64,000 nt of DNA from Streptococcus ruminicola (GCF_011387195.1 NZ_CP046919.1:1240001-1304000), one strand, 5' to 3'; counted from the stretch's first letter, positions 17,298 through 27,409 are shown. Program-made: numbers and translations. Notes: generated by a model not told the origin, from the sequence alone.

Positions 17298-18920
17298 ATG
17301 AACTGGTCAACTGTTAGGGAACTCGTTAAGATTAATATTCTTTACTCAAATCCCCAAACTGTAACGGCGGTTAAACGTAAGCAAGAAAAGAATCCGAGAA
17401 AAAATTTTTCAACTTATAAAAGTGTGATTCGTCAGCAAATATTTTTAAGTTTATTCTTTGCGGTGATTTACATTTTTATGTATGCTAATCTTAATTTTAA
17501 GCATTATCCTGGTTACTTTTCTTTTTACACAGCGATTTTCTTTATCATGGCAACCTTGAATGCTTTCTCAGCCATGTATAGCATTTTTTACGAAAGCGAT
17601 GATGTGAAGCTTTATGCTCACTTACCGATTAAATCCAGTGAGCTATATTTAGCAAAAGTGATTTCAAGTTTTGGGATGGGCGTGACGTTTTTGATGCCTT
17701 TGTTATCATTATTTTTCATCGCTTATTGGCAAATGGCAGGGTTATTTGTGGCAATTATTGCTACCGTGATTGTTTTTGGGATTCTCTTTACAGCTTCGAC
17801 AGTATTAGCACTTTATGTGAATAGCTTGGTTGGTGGGTTGATTGTTCGCAGCAATCATCGTAAATTGATTTCAACAGTCTTGATGTCTCTTTCGACGATT
17901 GGCGCTGTCGGAACGATTCTTTATATGAATGTCGTCAACAGTAAAAATATAGGAAGTGACAGCTTGACGATTCCTGATCGTCCAATCATTCCTTATTTTA
18001 GAGGCTTTTATGATGTGGTTCATGCGCCTTTTAGTTTGGCTGCACTGTTAAACTTCTATTTACCTTTAGTCGTTCTTTTAGGCTTAATGATTGGTTTGGT
18101 TAAATGGGCAATGCCAAATTATTACCAAAGTACTTTGTATGCTAGTCCTAAAAAAGCTAAAACTAAGAAGCAGACGAAAAAAACGTCAAAGAGCTCAGCT
18201 TCTTTAACAAAGATGATGCTTCATCATCACCTTTCAACGCTTCAAAATGCAACCTTATTGACGCAAACTTATGTGATGCCTTTGATTTATGTGGTTGTTT
18301 TCCTAACACCAATGCTGACTAATGGGTTTACTTTAGCCAAGGTATCTACGGATTATTTTGGTATTGCTTTGTTAGTTGGAGTCATTTTGGGAACAACTTG
18401 TGCTATGCCAACAACTTTACTAGGTGTCGGCATTTCACTTGAAAAAGAGAACTATAACTTTTTGAGAAGTTTACCACTTAACTTTAAAGCTTTCCTTGTT
18501 CAGAAGTTTGTGGTTTTAGCAGGACTTCAAGCTCTTGTTCCTGCTTGTGTTTACCTAGTCGTTGGCTTGGTTTTCTTACAGTTAAATGTACTTTTGATGC
18601 TAGCCTTTTTGGTAGGCTTGTGTGCAATGATTGTTGTCCAAGGTCAATTAATGTACTGGCGTGACTATAGAAATCTGAATCTGCTTTGGCAAGATGTGAC
18701 CCAACTTTTTAATCGACATTCAGGTCAGTGGCTTGCTTTTGCGATTATGATGGCAGCTTATCTTCTTGGTGGTGGCTTAGCAGTAGGTTTAGTTATTCTT
18801 GGCAATATCACACAGCAAATTCTACTGATTAACATGACGCTATCAATTGTTCTTTTGGTCTTAGCGCTTATTTCTCAAATCTTGATTAGTCATAAATTTT
18901 GGAAGAAAATCTCACATTAA
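17298..18920 (+). CDS. ABC transporter permease (exporter type, EcsB-like)
   Basis: 540 residues with about ten to twelve predicted membrane helices in two groups, separated by a basic segment (about residues 280-300, KKAKTKKQTKKT). This is the permease partner of the preceding ATPase. The ATG at 17298 follows GAGGGG and the stop codon of the ATPase gene; a longer reading starting at 17265 inside that gene is rejected. The family is the large ABC-2-like exporters with an unknown substrate in streptococci. Confidence 0.82.
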   Translation: MNWSTVRELVKINILYSNPQTVTAVKRKQEKNPRKNFSTYKSVIRQQIFLSLFFAVIYIFMYANLNFKHYPGYFSFYTAIFFIMATLNAFSAMYSIFYESDDVKLYAHLPIKSSELYLAKVISSFGMGVTFLMPLLSLFFIAYWQMAGLFVAIIATVIVFGILFTASTVLALYVNSLVGGLIVRSNHRKLISTVLMSLSTIGAVGTILYMNVVNSKNIGSDSLTIPDRPIIPYFRGFYDVVHAPFSLAALLNFYLPLVVLLGLMIGLVKWAMPNYYQSTLYASPKKAKTKKQTKKTSKSSASLTKMMLHHHLSTLQNATLLTQTYVMPLIYVVVFLTPMLTNGFTLAKVSTDYFGIALLVGVILGTTCAMPTTLLGVGISLEKENYNFLRSLPLNFKAFLVQKFVVLAGLQALVPACVYLVVGLVFLQLNVLLMLAFLVGLCAMIVVQGQLMYWRDYRNLNLLWQDVTQLFNRHSGQWLAFAIMMAAYLLGGGLAVGLVILGNITQQILLINMTLSIVLLVLALISQILISHKFWKKISH

Positions 18921-18985
18921 TTTCTAAAATCTCCTGAAATTAAGATGTGAATTAAAGTTGACTAAATACTTAGATAAAACCTTAG

Positions 18986-19012
18986 AAAAACAGTTCCTAG
19001 GACTGTTTTTTT
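18986..19012 (+). terminator. Intrinsic terminator of the ABC exporter unit
   Basis: AAAAACAGT / ACTGTTTTT with a TCCTAGG loop and a T run; it ends only 5 bases before the proB -10. Confidence 0.82.
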
Positions 19013-19016
19013 AGTG

Positions 19017-19022
19017 TATAAT
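19017..19022 (+). promoter_or_regulatory. -10 element of proB placed for a leaderless transcript
   Basis: TATAAT at 19017-19022 ends 6 bases before the proB ATG at 19029, so the expected start point is at or next to the A of the ATG. No SD can be seen. The -35 is poor. Confidence 0.5.
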
Positions 19023-19028
19023 AAGCAT

Positions 19029-19832
19029 ATGAAACGTAATTTTGAATCAGTAAAACGCATTGTTATAAAAATCGGGACAAGTTCCCTTGTTATGCCAAAT
19101 GGCAAAATAAATTTAGAAAAAATTGATCAGCTAGCCTTTGTTATCTCTAGTTTGATGAATAAAGGGATGGAAGTTGTCTTGGTATCATCTGGTGCCATGG
19201 GATTTGGACTTAATGTTCTTAATATGGATAAACGTCCAACAGAAATTGCACGACAACAGGCCGTATCAAGTGTCGGTCAGGTGGCCATGATGAGCCTTTA
19301 TTCGCAAATCTTTTCACACTATCAGACAGAAGTTAGTCAGCTTTTGATTACACGTGATGTTATTGAGTATCCAGAAAGTTTGGCAAACTTCACCAACGCT
19401 TTTGAAACTCTTCTTTCAATGGGAATTGTTCCAATCGTTAATGAAAATGATGCTATCAGTGTTGATGAAATGGATCATGCCACAAAATTCGGAGACAATG
19501 ACCGTTTGTCAGCTATTGTAGCTAAAGTGACTAAAGCTGATTTGCTAATCATGTTGTCAGATATTGATGGCCTTTATGATAAAAATCCAAATGTTTATGA
19601 AGATGCTAAACTTCGTGAACATGTTAGTGAAATCACTGATGAAATCATTAAGTCAGCTGGCGGTGCTGGTAGCAAATTTGGTACAGGTGGCATGCTTAGC
19701 AAGATTAAGAGTGCCCAAATGATTTTTGACAATAATAGTCAAATGATTTTGATGAATGGAGCTAATCCACGCGATATTTTACGTGCCCTTGATGGTGCTA
19801 ATATCGGAACATGGTTTTCACAATCTAAGTAA
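19029..19832 (+). CDS. proB: Glutamate 5-kinase ProB
   Basis: 267 residues: the amino-acid kinase domain only, without the C-terminal PUA domain found in E. coli ProB, as is usual in streptococci. It phosphorylates glutamate as the first step of proline synthesis. Motifs seen: [10 protein letters not shown] (phosphate binding), [26 protein letters not shown] and GTGGMLSKI. The start [18 protein letters not shown] matches streptococcal homologues; the longer reading from 19014 overlaps the -10. It forms an operon with proA, 16 bases downstream. Confidence 0.95.
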   Translation: MKRNFESVKRIVIKIGTSSLVMPNGKINLEKIDQLAFVISSLMNKGMEVVLVSSGAMGFGLNVLNMDKRPTEIARQQAVSSVGQVAMMSLYSQIFSHYQTEVSQLLITRDVIEYPESLANFTNAFETLLSMGIVPIVNENDAISVDEMDHATKFGDNDRLSAIVAKVTKADLLIMLSDIDGLYDKNPNVYEDAKLREHVSEITDEIIKSAGGAGSKFGTGGMLSKIKSAQMIFDNNSQMILMNGANPRDILRALDGANIGTWFSQSK

Positions 19833-19848
19833 TTAAGGAGGTCTTGAG

Positions 19849-21099
19849 ATGGGCTATATTGATGAACTAGGGAAAAATGCAAAAATCGCTTCTCAAAGTC
19901 TAGTAAAACTTGGAACAGCAGAGAAAAATCGAATCTTGAATCTAGTTGCTAAGGCTTTGTTAGACGAAACAGATTTTATCCTGCAAGAAAATGTGCGTGA
20001 TGTTGAAAAAGCGCAAGAAAATGGGATTTCACCGGTTATGGTAGACCGTTTGCGTCTTGATGCAAAACGCATTGAAGGCATTGTGGAAGGAGTTCGTCAA
20101 GTAGCTGATCTTCAAGATCCAATTGGTCAAGTTGTTCGTGGCTACACCAATCTTGATGGTCTTAAAATTGTGCAAAAACGTGTAGCACTTGGTGTTATTG
20201 CTATGATTTTTGAAAGCCGTCCAAATGTCTCTGTCGATGCTTTTAGCCTTGCTTTCAAAACAAGTAATGCCATTATTTTACGTGGTGGTCGTGATGCTAT
20301 TCATTCAAATACAGCACTTGTAACAGTTATCAGAAAAGCTCTAGCTGAGGAAGGAATTGACCAAAATGTGGTTCAATTAGTCGAAGATACTAGCCACGCT
20401 GTTGCTGAAGAATTAATGCAAGCTGTCGACTATGTTGATGTGTTGATTCCACGTGGTGGCGCACGCTTGATTCAAACGGTTAAAGAAAAATCTAAAGTTC
20501 CAGTCATTGAAACTGGAGTTGGAAATTGTCATATTTTCGTTGATGAAACAGCTGATTTGGACATGGCGACTAAGATTGTCATCAATGCCAAAACACAGCG
20601 CCCAAGCGTTTGTAATGCAGCTGAGAGTCTTGTGGTTCATGAAAAAATTGCAGAGCAGTTCTTGCCTCAATTAGAAGAAGCTATTAACAAGGTTCATCCA
20701 GTGGAATTCCGTGCAGACTATAAAGCGCTAGCTATTTTTAAAGACGCAAAGGCAGCAAGTGAGGAAGACTTTGCAACAGAATACAATGATTACATCATGT
20801 CTGTTAATGTGGTCTCTTCACTTGATGAAGCCATTGATTGGGTAAATCGTTACACAACGCATCACTCTGAAGCGATTGTGACAAAAGACCTCGAGCACGC
20901 CGAACGTTTCCAAGATGAAGTGGATGCAGCAGCAGTTTATGTGAATGCCTCAACACGATTTACAGATGGATTTGTCTTTGGCTTGGGAGCAGAAATTGGA
21001 ATTTCTACTCAAAAAATGCATGCGCGTGGTCCAATGGGCTTAGAGGCATTAACAAGCACAAAATTTTATATTAACGGTAAAGGACAAATCAGAGAATAA
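19849..21099 (+). CDS. proA: Gamma-glutamyl phosphate reductase ProA
   Basis: 416 residues of the aldehyde-dehydrogenase fold. It reduces gamma-glutamyl phosphate to glutamate semialdehyde with NADPH, the second proline-pathway step after ProB. The catalytic cysteine lies in [32 protein letters not shown] and [13 protein letters not shown] are family signatures. The SD AAGGAGG precedes the ATG. Ends at a terminator. Confidence 0.96.
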   Translation: MGYIDELGKNAKIASQSLVKLGTAEKNRILNLVAKALLDETDFILQENVRDVEKAQENGISPVMVDRLRLDAKRIEGIVEGVRQVADLQDPIGQVVRGYTNLDGLKIVQKRVALGVIAMIFESRPNVSVDAFSLAFKTSNAIILRGGRDAIHSNTALVTVIRKALAEEGIDQNVVQLVEDTSHAVAEELMQAVDYVDVLIPRGGARLIQTVKEKSKVPVIETGVGNCHIFVDETADLDMATKIVINAKTQRPSVCNAAESLVVHEKIAEQFLPQLEEAINKVHPVEFRADYKALAIFKDAKAASEEDFATEYNDYIMSVNVVSSLDEAIDWVNRYTTHHSEAIVTKDLEHAERFQDEVDAAAVYVNASTRFTDGFVFGLGAEIGISTQKMHARGPMGLEALTSTKFYINGKGQIRE

Positions 21100-21118
21100 T
21101 ATTTTTCAGATGAGTAAG

Positions 21119-21156
21119 TACCAAGTATCTTAAACACGAGATGCTTGGTTTTTCTT
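21119..21156 (+). terminator. Intrinsic terminator of proBA
   Basis: 11-bp stem ACCAAGTATCT / AGATGCTTGGT (one wobble) followed by a T-rich stretch. Confidence 0.85.
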
Positions 21157-21193
21157 TTTATCTCTATCTTTTAAGGAAGAATCTTTCTATTTG

Positions 21194-21202
21194 TGTTATA
21201 AT
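21194..21202 (+). promoter_or_regulatory. Extended -10 promoter of the rsmH-ftsL-pbpX-mraY operon
   Basis: TGTTATAAT at 21194-21202 ends only 7 bases before the rsmH ATG, so the mRNA would have a leader of zero or a few bases; GAAAGG lies in the gap. Confidence 0.55.
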
Positions 21203-21209
21203 GAAAGGT

Positions 21210-22160
21210 ATGACAAAAGACTTTCATCATATTACAGTACTTCTACATGAAACCGTTGATATGCTTGATATCAAGCCAGATGGAATCTATGTAGATGCAA
21301 CGCTTGGAGGAGCAGGGCACAGTGAATATCTCCTCTCTAAGCTTGGCCCGAATGGTCACCTTTATGCTTTTGACCAAGACCAGACGGCTATTGATAATGC
21401 ACAAATTCGATTAAAAGATTATATTGAAAAAGGACAAGTCACTTTTATCAAGGACAACTTCCGCAATCTTGCTTCAAATTTAGCAATGCATGGAGTAACT
21501 GAGATTGATGGTATTTTATATGACCTTGGGGTGTCAAGTCCGCAACTAGATGAGCGTGAGCGTGGATTTTCTTATAAAAAGGATGCTCCGCTTGATATGC
21601 GTATGAACCGTGAGCAAGACTTAACGGCTTATGATGTGGTGAATACTTACGATTACCATGATTTGGTTCGTATTTTCTACAAATACGGTGAAGATAAGTT
21701 TTCAAAACAAATTGCGCGCAAAATTGAACAAGCTAGACAAGAAAAGCCGATTGAAACAACGACTGAGTTGGCAGAAATCATCAAATCAGCTAAGCCGGCT
21801 AAAGAGCTTAAGAAAAAAGGGCACCCTGCTAAGCAAATTTTCCAAGCCATTCGTATCGAAGTTAACGATGAATTGGGAGCGGCAGATGAGTCTATCCAAC
21901 AAGCGATTGACTTATTAGCAGTTGATGGTCGTATTTCCGTAATTACTTTCCACTCGCTTGAAGACCGTTTGACAAAACAATTGTTTAAAGAATCGTCTAC
22001 AGTGGAAGTTCCAAAAGGTTTACCTTTTATTCCAGATGATATGCAGCCAAAACTAGCTCTTGTAAATCGTAAACCAATTTTACCGAGTCAAGAAGAGTTA
22101 GAAGCCAACAATCGTTCACACTCAGCAAAATTGCGCGTGGCTAGAAAGGTTCGTAAGTAA
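21210..22160 (+). CDS. rsmH: 16S rRNA (cytosine-1402-N4)-methyltransferase RsmH (MraW)
   Basis: 316 residues. It methylates C1402 in the decoding centre of 16S rRNA using SAM. Seen: [13 protein letters not shown] near the N-terminus, [14 protein letters not shown] (SAM site), [21 protein letters not shown], and the C-terminal [12 protein letters not shown]. The start MTKDFHH fits homologues; the reading from 21141 would include the promoter. First gene of the division cluster; overlaps ftsL by one base. Confidence 0.96.
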   Translation: MTKDFHHITVLLHETVDMLDIKPDGIYVDATLGGAGHSEYLLSKLGPNGHLYAFDQDQTAIDNAQIRLKDYIEKGQVTFIKDNFRNLASNLAMHGVTEIDGILYDLGVSSPQLDERERGFSYKKDAPLDMRMNREQDLTAYDVVNTYDYHDLVRIFYKYGEDKFSKQIARKIEQARQEKPIETTTELAEIIKSAKPAKELKKKGHPAKQIFQAIRIEVNDELGAADESIQQAIDLLAVDGRISVITFHSLEDRLTKQLFKESSTVEVPKGLPFIPDDMQPKLALVNRKPILPSQEELEANNRSHSAKLRVARKVRK

Positions 22161-22483
22161 TGACTGATAAACATCGTAACGAAGCCATTGCTAAGGCTCT
22201 TAAACGTCGTATTCGAAAATTTTCACGCATTGAAAAAGCTTTTTATGGTTCAATTATTTTAACGGCTATTACCATGGCGATTAGTATTATTTACCTTCAA
22301 AGCCGTAATCTTCAAGTACAACAGCAAATCACTGATTTAAATAGTCAGATTACTGAAGTACAGACAAATTACGACAATGCTAAACAAGAGGTTAACGAAC
22401 TGTCAAGTCGTGACCGTGTTGAGCAAATTGCCAAAAATGCTGGTTTAACAAGCCAACAGGATAATATTAAACAGGTGGAGTAG
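22160..22483 (+). CDS. ftsL: Cell division protein FtsL
   Basis: 107 residues: a basic cytoplasmic N-terminus, one membrane helix (about residues 36-56, FYGSIILTAITMAISIIYL), then an extracellular coiled coil of about 45 residues. It is a bitopic part of the FtsLB-DivIC complex that activates septal synthesis. Recognition rests on topology and its position between rsmH and pbpX, which is conserved in streptococci. TAATG overlap with rsmH; pbpX starts 3 bases after its stop. Confidence 0.92.
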   Translation: MTDKHRNEAIAKALKRRIRKFSRIEKAFYGSIILTAITMAISIIYLQSRNLQVQQQITDLNSQITEVQTNYDNAKQEVNELSSRDRVEQIAKNAGLTSQQDNIKQVE

Positions 22484-22486
22484 TCT

Positions 22487-24751
22487 ATGAAAAAATTAAT
22501 GAATCGTTTTTTAGACTATGTGGTAAAGGACAGACGCACACCCGATAAGAATCGCGAGCGTGTTGGTCAAAATCTGATGATTTTGGCAGTCTTCCTTTTC
22601 TTTGTGTTTATTATCAATTTCGCGATTATTGTGGGAACAGATACCAAGTTTGGTCATAATTTATCTAAAGAAGCCTCAGATGTTTACCAACAAACAGTGA
22701 CGGTTCAAGCCAAACGTGGTACGATTTATGACCGTAATGGTGTTGCACTGGCTGAGGATTCGACAACTTATAGTGTTTATGCTATTATTTCGAAATCTTA
22801 TGTGTCAACAACTGGTGAAAAACTCTACGTTAAAAAATCTCAATACGATAAAGTTGCTGAGATTTTGAATGCCCAAATCGGTATTGATAAAGACGAAGTC
22901 TTAAAACAATTGAATCAAAGTGGGCTTTTCCAAGTGTCATTCGGAAGTTCAGGGTCTGGTTTATCATACAGTAAGAAATCAGAAATTGAAACAGCTATGA
23001 AGGACGCTGGAATTAAGGGAATTGGATTTGAATCAACACCTGGACGTATGTATCCAAATGGTGTCTTTGCTTCGCAATTCTTAGGACTTGCCCAATTAAA
23101 AGAAAACAAAGATGGTAAAACATCAAGCCTTGTCGGAACATCAGGTTTAGAAGCCTCATTAAACGATGTGCTATCAGGGTCAGACGGAAAAGTAACCTAT
23201 CAAAAAGATAAAAATGGTAACTTGTTACTTGGTACGGAAACGACTGTTAAACGTGCTGTTGATGGAAAAGATGTCTACACAACACTTTCTGAACCATTGC
23301 AATCTTATCTTGAGTCACAAATGGATATTTTCCAAAATGATGCTCAAGGTAAATATGCCAGTGCGACAGTGGTTAATGCTAAGACAGGAGAAATCTTAGC
23401 AACGACACAACGTCCAACTTATAATGCACAGACAATGGAAGGTTATAATGAAGATAACCTAAAAACATGGAATACCCTTCTATATCAAAGCTATTATGAA
23501 CCAGGGTCAACCATAAAAGTAATGACACTTGCCTCAGCTATCGATGATGGTATTTTTACGCCAAATGAAGTGATTTCAACAATCAACGGTATTACAGTTG
23601 CTGATACAAAAATCAATGACTGGAACGTCAATGAAGGTAATACTTCTGTTCAATATATGACATATGCTCAAGGGTTTGCTTGGTCAAGTAACGTTGCTAT
23701 GACAAGTCTTGAACAAAAAATGGGTAATGACAAATGGCTAAACTACTTGTCTAAGTTTAAGTTTGGTTACCCAACACGTTTTGGTATGGTCAATGAAGGT
23801 AGTGGCTTGTTACCATCAGACAATGAAGTAACCATTGCCATGAGTGCTTTCGGTCAAGGTATTGGTGTGACACAAGTTCAAATGCTTCGTGCCTTTTCTG
23901 CGATTTCTAATAAAGGGGTTATGCTTGAACCACAATTTATTAGTCAAATTTACGACCCAAATAATAATACAGCCCGTAAAGCGTCAGCTGAAATCTCTGG
24001 TAAACCTGTCTCAGAAAATGCTGCTAATCAAACACTTGATTACATGGTAACGGTTGGTACAGATTCACAATTTGGTACCTTGTATGATAGCACGGAAGGG
24101 GCACCGGTTATTCAAGTCGGTGATTACTCTGTTGCCGTCAAATCTGGTACAGCCCAAATTGCCGCATCTGCTGAAGAGGGCGGAGGATATTTGACTGGTG
24201 ATAATGACTACATCAACTCAGTTGTTGCTATGGTACCATCAGATGATCCTGACTTTATTATGTACGTTACCCTTCAACAACCAACAACAACCTTCAAACG
24301 TTCTTTCTGGAAAGATGTGGTTAATCCTGTTCTTGAACGTGCTATGATGATTAAGGATACTTTGACAAGTACAGCCGTGACTGGTACAGATACAGAAACC
24401 AAATACCAATTGAAAGATTATATTGGAAAAGCACCTGGTGATACCGCTCAGGAACTTCGTAATAATCTTGTTCAACCAGTTGTCGTTGGATCAGGTAGCA
24501 AAATTAAGAAAATGTCTAAAAAAGTCGGTAGCAACCTTTCACAAAATGAACAAGTGCTACTTTGGACAGGAAAATTAAAAACAATGCCAGACATGTATGG
24601 CTGGACGAAAGAAAATGTTGAAAAATTTGCGAAGTGGACTGGAATCAAAGTAACCATTAAAGGCTCTGGTTCAAAAGTCACTAAGCAAAGTGTCGATACC
24701 GGAAAAGATATTGACAAAGTCAAAAAAATTAAAATTACTTTAGGAGACTAA
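22487..24751 (+). CDS. pbpX: Penicillin-binding protein 2X (class B PBP, septal transpeptidase)
   Basis: 754 residues: cytoplasmic tail, membrane helix (about residues 27-48), dimerisation domain, transpeptidase domain and two C-terminal PASTA domains (from about residue 640). Active-site motifs: S341-T-I-K, S-S-N at about 400-402 and K-S-G-T at about 552-555. The first motif reads STIK where pneumococcal PBP2x has STMK; the codons are TCA ACC ATA AAA. It crosslinks peptidoglycan at the septum with FtsW and is a main beta-lactam target. mraY follows by 6 bases. Confidence 0.97.
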   Translation: MKKLMNRFLDYVVKDRRTPDKNRERVGQNLMILAVFLFFVFIINFAIIVGTDTKFGHNLSKEASDVYQQTVTVQAKRGTIYDRNGVALAEDSTTYSVYAIISKSYVSTTGEKLYVKKSQYDKVAEILNAQIGIDKDEVLKQLNQSGLFQVSFGSSGSGLSYSKKSEIETAMKDAGIKGIGFESTPGRMYPNGVFASQFLGLAQLKENKDGKTSSLVGTSGLEASLNDVLSGSDGKVTYQKDKNGNLLLGTETTVKRAVDGKDVYTTLSEPLQSYLESQMDIFQNDAQGKYASATVVNAKTGEILATTQRPTYNAQTMEGYNEDNLKTWNTLLYQSYYEPGSTIKVMTLASAIDDGIFTPNEVISTINGITVADTKINDWNVNEGNTSVQYMTYAQGFAWSSNVAMTSLEQKMGNDKWLNYLSKFKFGYPTRFGMVNEGSGLLPSDNEVTIAMSAFGQGIGVTQVQMLRAFSAISNKGVMLEPQFISQIYDPNNNTARKASAEISGKPVSENAANQTLDYMVTVGTDSQFGTLYDSTEGAPVIQVGDYSVAVKSGTAQIAASAEEGGGYLTGDNDYINSVVAMVPSDDPDFIMYVTLQQPTTTFKRSFWKDVVNPVLERAMMIKDTLTSTAVTGTDTETKYQLKDYIGKAPGDTAQELRNNLVQPVVVGSGSKIKKMSKKVGSNLSQNEQVLLWTGKLKTMPDMYGWTKENVEKFAKWTGIKVTIKGSGSKVTKQSVDTGKDIDKVKKIKITLGD

Positions 24752-24757
24752 ACTAAA

Positions 24758-25771
24758 ATGTTTTTAAGTTTAATTGCAGGTATTGTCGCCTTTGCCTTGA
24801 CAGTATTTGCTATGCCGCATTTTATTCGTATTTATCAATTGAAAAAAATTGGTGGGCAACAAATGCACGAGGATGTCAAACAACATTTGGCTAAAGCTGG
24901 AACACCAACAATGGGTGGGACAGTCTTTCTAACAGTTGCCATTCTTGTTAGTCTTGTCTTTAGTTTCTTTATTGAAAGACAAGCTGGTGCTTCAATGGGA
25001 GCAACCGTAGGAATTTTAATGGTTCTTTTGATTTATGGAATTGTTGGATTCCTTGATGATTTCTTGAAAATCTTTAAACAAATCAATGAAGGTTTGACAC
25101 CTTGGCAAAAAATGAGTTTGCAAATTATTGGTGGTTTGATTTTCTATTTTGTTCACGTGCGTCCAAGTGGAACAGATGATTTGAATGTCTTTGGATTTGA
25201 TTTACACCTTGGCGTTCTTTATGTTGCCTTTGTTCTTTTCTGGATTGTTGGATTTTCAAATGCGGTTAACTTGACTGATGGGATTGACGGTTTGGCTTCA
25301 ATTTCAGTAGCTATTAGTTTGGCAGCTTACGGTGTTATCGCAGTTGTTCAAAAACAATTTGACGTACTTTTGATTATTGTCACTATGATTGGTGCTTTGT
25401 TTGGTTTCTTTGTTTTCAATCACAAACCAGCTAAGGTCTTCATGGGTGATGTGGGAAGCTTGGCACTGGGTGCGATGCTTGCTGCAATTTCAATTGCCCT
25501 TCGTCAAGAATGGACATTGCTAATCATTGGATTTGTTTACGTTTTTGAAACAGCTTCAGTAATGCTTCAAGTATCTTACTTTAAATACACTAAGAAAAAA
25601 TATGGTGAAGGTCGTCGTATCTTCCGTATGACACCATTCCACCATCATTTGGAGCTTGGTGGTTTGTCTGGAAAATCAGAAAAATGGTCTGAATGGAAAG
25701 TTGATGCTTTCTTGTGGAGCGTCGGAGCTATCGCAAGCATCCTCACATTGATTTTCCTTTATGTCTTATAA
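24758..25771 (+). CDS. mraY: Phospho-N-acetylmuramoyl-pentapeptide transferase MraY
   Basis: 337 residues with about ten membrane helices. It makes lipid I from UDP-MurNAc-pentapeptide and undecaprenyl phosphate. Catalytic and substrate motifs: [36 protein letters not shown] and the His-rich [11 protein letters not shown]. Last gene of the rsmH-ftsL-pbpX cluster, followed by a terminator. Confidence 0.97.
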   Translation: MFLSLIAGIVAFALTVFAMPHFIRIYQLKKIGGQQMHEDVKQHLAKAGTPTMGGTVFLTVAILVSLVFSFFIERQAGASMGATVGILMVLLIYGIVGFLDDFLKIFKQINEGLTPWQKMSLQIIGGLIFYFVHVRPSGTDDLNVFGFDLHLGVLYVAFVLFWIVGFSNAVNLTDGIDGLASISVAISLAAYGVIAVVQKQFDVLLIIVTMIGALFGFFVFNHKPAKVFMGDVGSLALGAMLAAISIALRQEWTLLIIGFVYVFETASVMLQVSYFKYTKKKYGEGRRIFRMTPFHHHLELGGLSGKSEKWSEWKVDAFLWSVGAIASILTLIFLYVL

Positions 25772-25778
25772 TAGTGAA

Positions 25779-25810
25779 AGCGAGTTGAGATATTCTCAGC
25801 TCGTTTTTTT
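25779..25810 (+). terminator. Intrinsic terminator of the division/wall cluster
   Basis: CGAGTTGAGA / TCTCAGCTCG (one wobble) followed by seven T. Confidence 0.88.
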
Positions 25811-25853
25811 ACTTCTTAAAGCGCATAGTGCTTTGCTTTAATCCCCCTTTTAA

Positions 25854-25972
25854 TGATATAATAGAAAGGAATGAAAAAATTCACCTAGCAGCTCTTAGCT
25901 AGGGATGAAACGATAAACAGATATAGAGAAATTTCAAGTAACACTTGATGAGATAAGAAATTGAGGTAAAAC
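25854..25972 (+). promoter_or_regulatory. Promoter and ~105-nt structured leader of the DEAD-box helicase gene
   Basis: Extended -10 TGATATAAT at 25854-25862. The predicted leader holds hairpin CCTAGC / GCTAGG (about 25884-25903) and a second, TCAAGT / ACTTGA (about 25934-25948). Long leaders are usual for cold-inducible RNA helicase genes; regulation here is inferred. Confidence 0.5.
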
Positions 25973-27316
25973 ATGTCTTTTAACGATTTTAATTTTAAGC
26001 CCTACATCCGTGAGGCACTCGCAGAGCTTAAATTCAAAAATCCGACAGAAGTGCAACAAAAATTAATTCCTGTTGTACGTTCAGGTCGTGATTTGGTAGG
26101 TGAATCTAAAACAGGTTCAGGGAAAACACACACTTTCTTGCTACCTATCTTTGAAAAATTGGATGAAACAAGCGACAACGTTCAAGTTGTTATCACAGCA
26201 CCAAGCCGTGAATTGGCAACACAAATCTATCAAGCTACAAAACAAATTGCGGATAAATCTGAAGCAGAAATCCGTGTAGCAAATTATGTTGGTGGGACAG
26301 ATAAACTTCGTCAAATTGAGAAATTAAAATCATCTCAACCACATATCGTCATCGGAACACCTGGTCGTATTTATGATTTGGTTAAATCTGGCGACCTTGA
26401 AATCTACAAGGCACACACTTTTGTCGTTGATGAAGCTGATATGACGCTTGATATGGGATTCCTTGATACGGTTGATAAGATTGCTAGCACATTGCCAAAA
26501 GATGTTCAAATTTTGGTCTTCTCAGCAACTATTCCACAAAAATTGCAACCGTTCTTGAAGAAATATTTGACAAATCCTGTCATGGAAAAAATAAAGACAA
26601 CAACAGTTATCGCAGATACCATCGATAACTGGTTGGTATCCACTAAAGGGCGTGATAAAAATGCTCAAATTTTAGAAATCACAAAAGCTCTTAACCCATA
26701 CCTTGCTATGATTTTTGTGAACACCAAAGAACGTGCGGATGAATTGCACAGCTACCTTGTATCAAATGGTTTGAAAGTTGCTAAAATCCACGGTGGTATT
26801 CCACCACGTGAACGTAAACGTACGATGAACCAAATCAAAAAACTGTCTTACGAATACATCGTGGCAACAGATTTGGCAGCGCGTGGGATTGATATTGAAG
26901 GGGTTAGTCACGTTATCAACGATGCGATTCCGCAAGATTTGTCATTCTTTGTTCACCGTGTTGGACGTACAGGACGTAATGGTTTGAATGGTATTGCGAT
27001 TACTTTGTACCAACCAAGTGATGATTCAGATATTCGTGAACTTGAAAAATTAGGCATTAAATTTGTACCGAAAATGCTTAAAAATGGTGAGTTCAAAGAT
27101 ACCTATGACCGTGATCGTCGTGCTAATCGTGAAAAATCATATCAAAAACTTGATACAGAAATGATTGGTTTGGTTAAGAAGAAAAAGAAAAAAATCAAAC
27201 CAGGATACAAGAAAAAAATTCAATGGAAAGTTGATGAAAAACGCAAACGTGAACGCCGTGCCGCTAACCGTGCTAAAGGACGTGCTGAACGTAAAGCAAG
27301 AAAACAAACTTTCTAA
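25973..27316 (+). CDS. DEAD-box ATP-dependent RNA helicase (CshB-like)
   Basis: 447 residues. Q-motif (NPTEVQQKLIP), motif I GSGKT, Ia APSRELA, II VVDEAD, III FSATIP, and motifs V-VI (ATDLAARGIDIEG, HRVGRTGR) are all intact. A Lys/Arg-rich tail of about 70 residues follows, likely an RNA-binding extension. Members unwind short RNA duplexes in ribosome assembly and mRNA decay, mostly important in the cold. The layout fits CshB more than CshA (shorter, basic tail), but I cannot separate the paralogues with certainty. Confidence 0.9.
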   Translation: MSFNDFNFKPYIREALAELKFKNPTEVQQKLIPVVRSGRDLVGESKTGSGKTHTFLLPIFEKLDETSDNVQVVITAPSRELATQIYQATKQIADKSEAEIRVANYVGGTDKLRQIEKLKSSQPHIVIGTPGRIYDLVKSGDLEIYKAHTFVVDEADMTLDMGFLDTVDKIASTLPKDVQILVFSATIPQKLQPFLKKYLTNPVMEKIKTTTVIADTIDNWLVSTKGRDKNAQILEITKALNPYLAMIFVNTKERADELHSYLVSNGLKVAKIHGGIPPRERKRTMNQIKKLSYEYIVATDLAARGIDIEGVSHVINDAIPQDLSFFVHRVGRTGRNGLNGIAITLYQPSDDSDIRELEKLGIKFVPKMLKNGEFKDTYDRDRRANREKSYQKLDTEMIGLVKKKKKKIKPGYKKKIQWKVDEKRKRERRAANRAKGRAERKARKQTF

Positions 27317-27322
27317 TATCAA

Positions 27323-27357
27323 AAGTAGTCTGAAACAAAAGTTTCAGGCTATTTTTT
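27323..27357 (+). terminator. Intrinsic terminator of the helicase gene
   Basis: AGTAGTCTGAAAC / GTTTCAGGCTATT (wobbles) around an AAAA loop, then T run. Confidence 0.85.
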
Positions 27358-27409
27358 AGGCTCAAATAAAAAAATTAGACTATTGTGTCAAGAACTTAGC
27401 TCGATCTCA

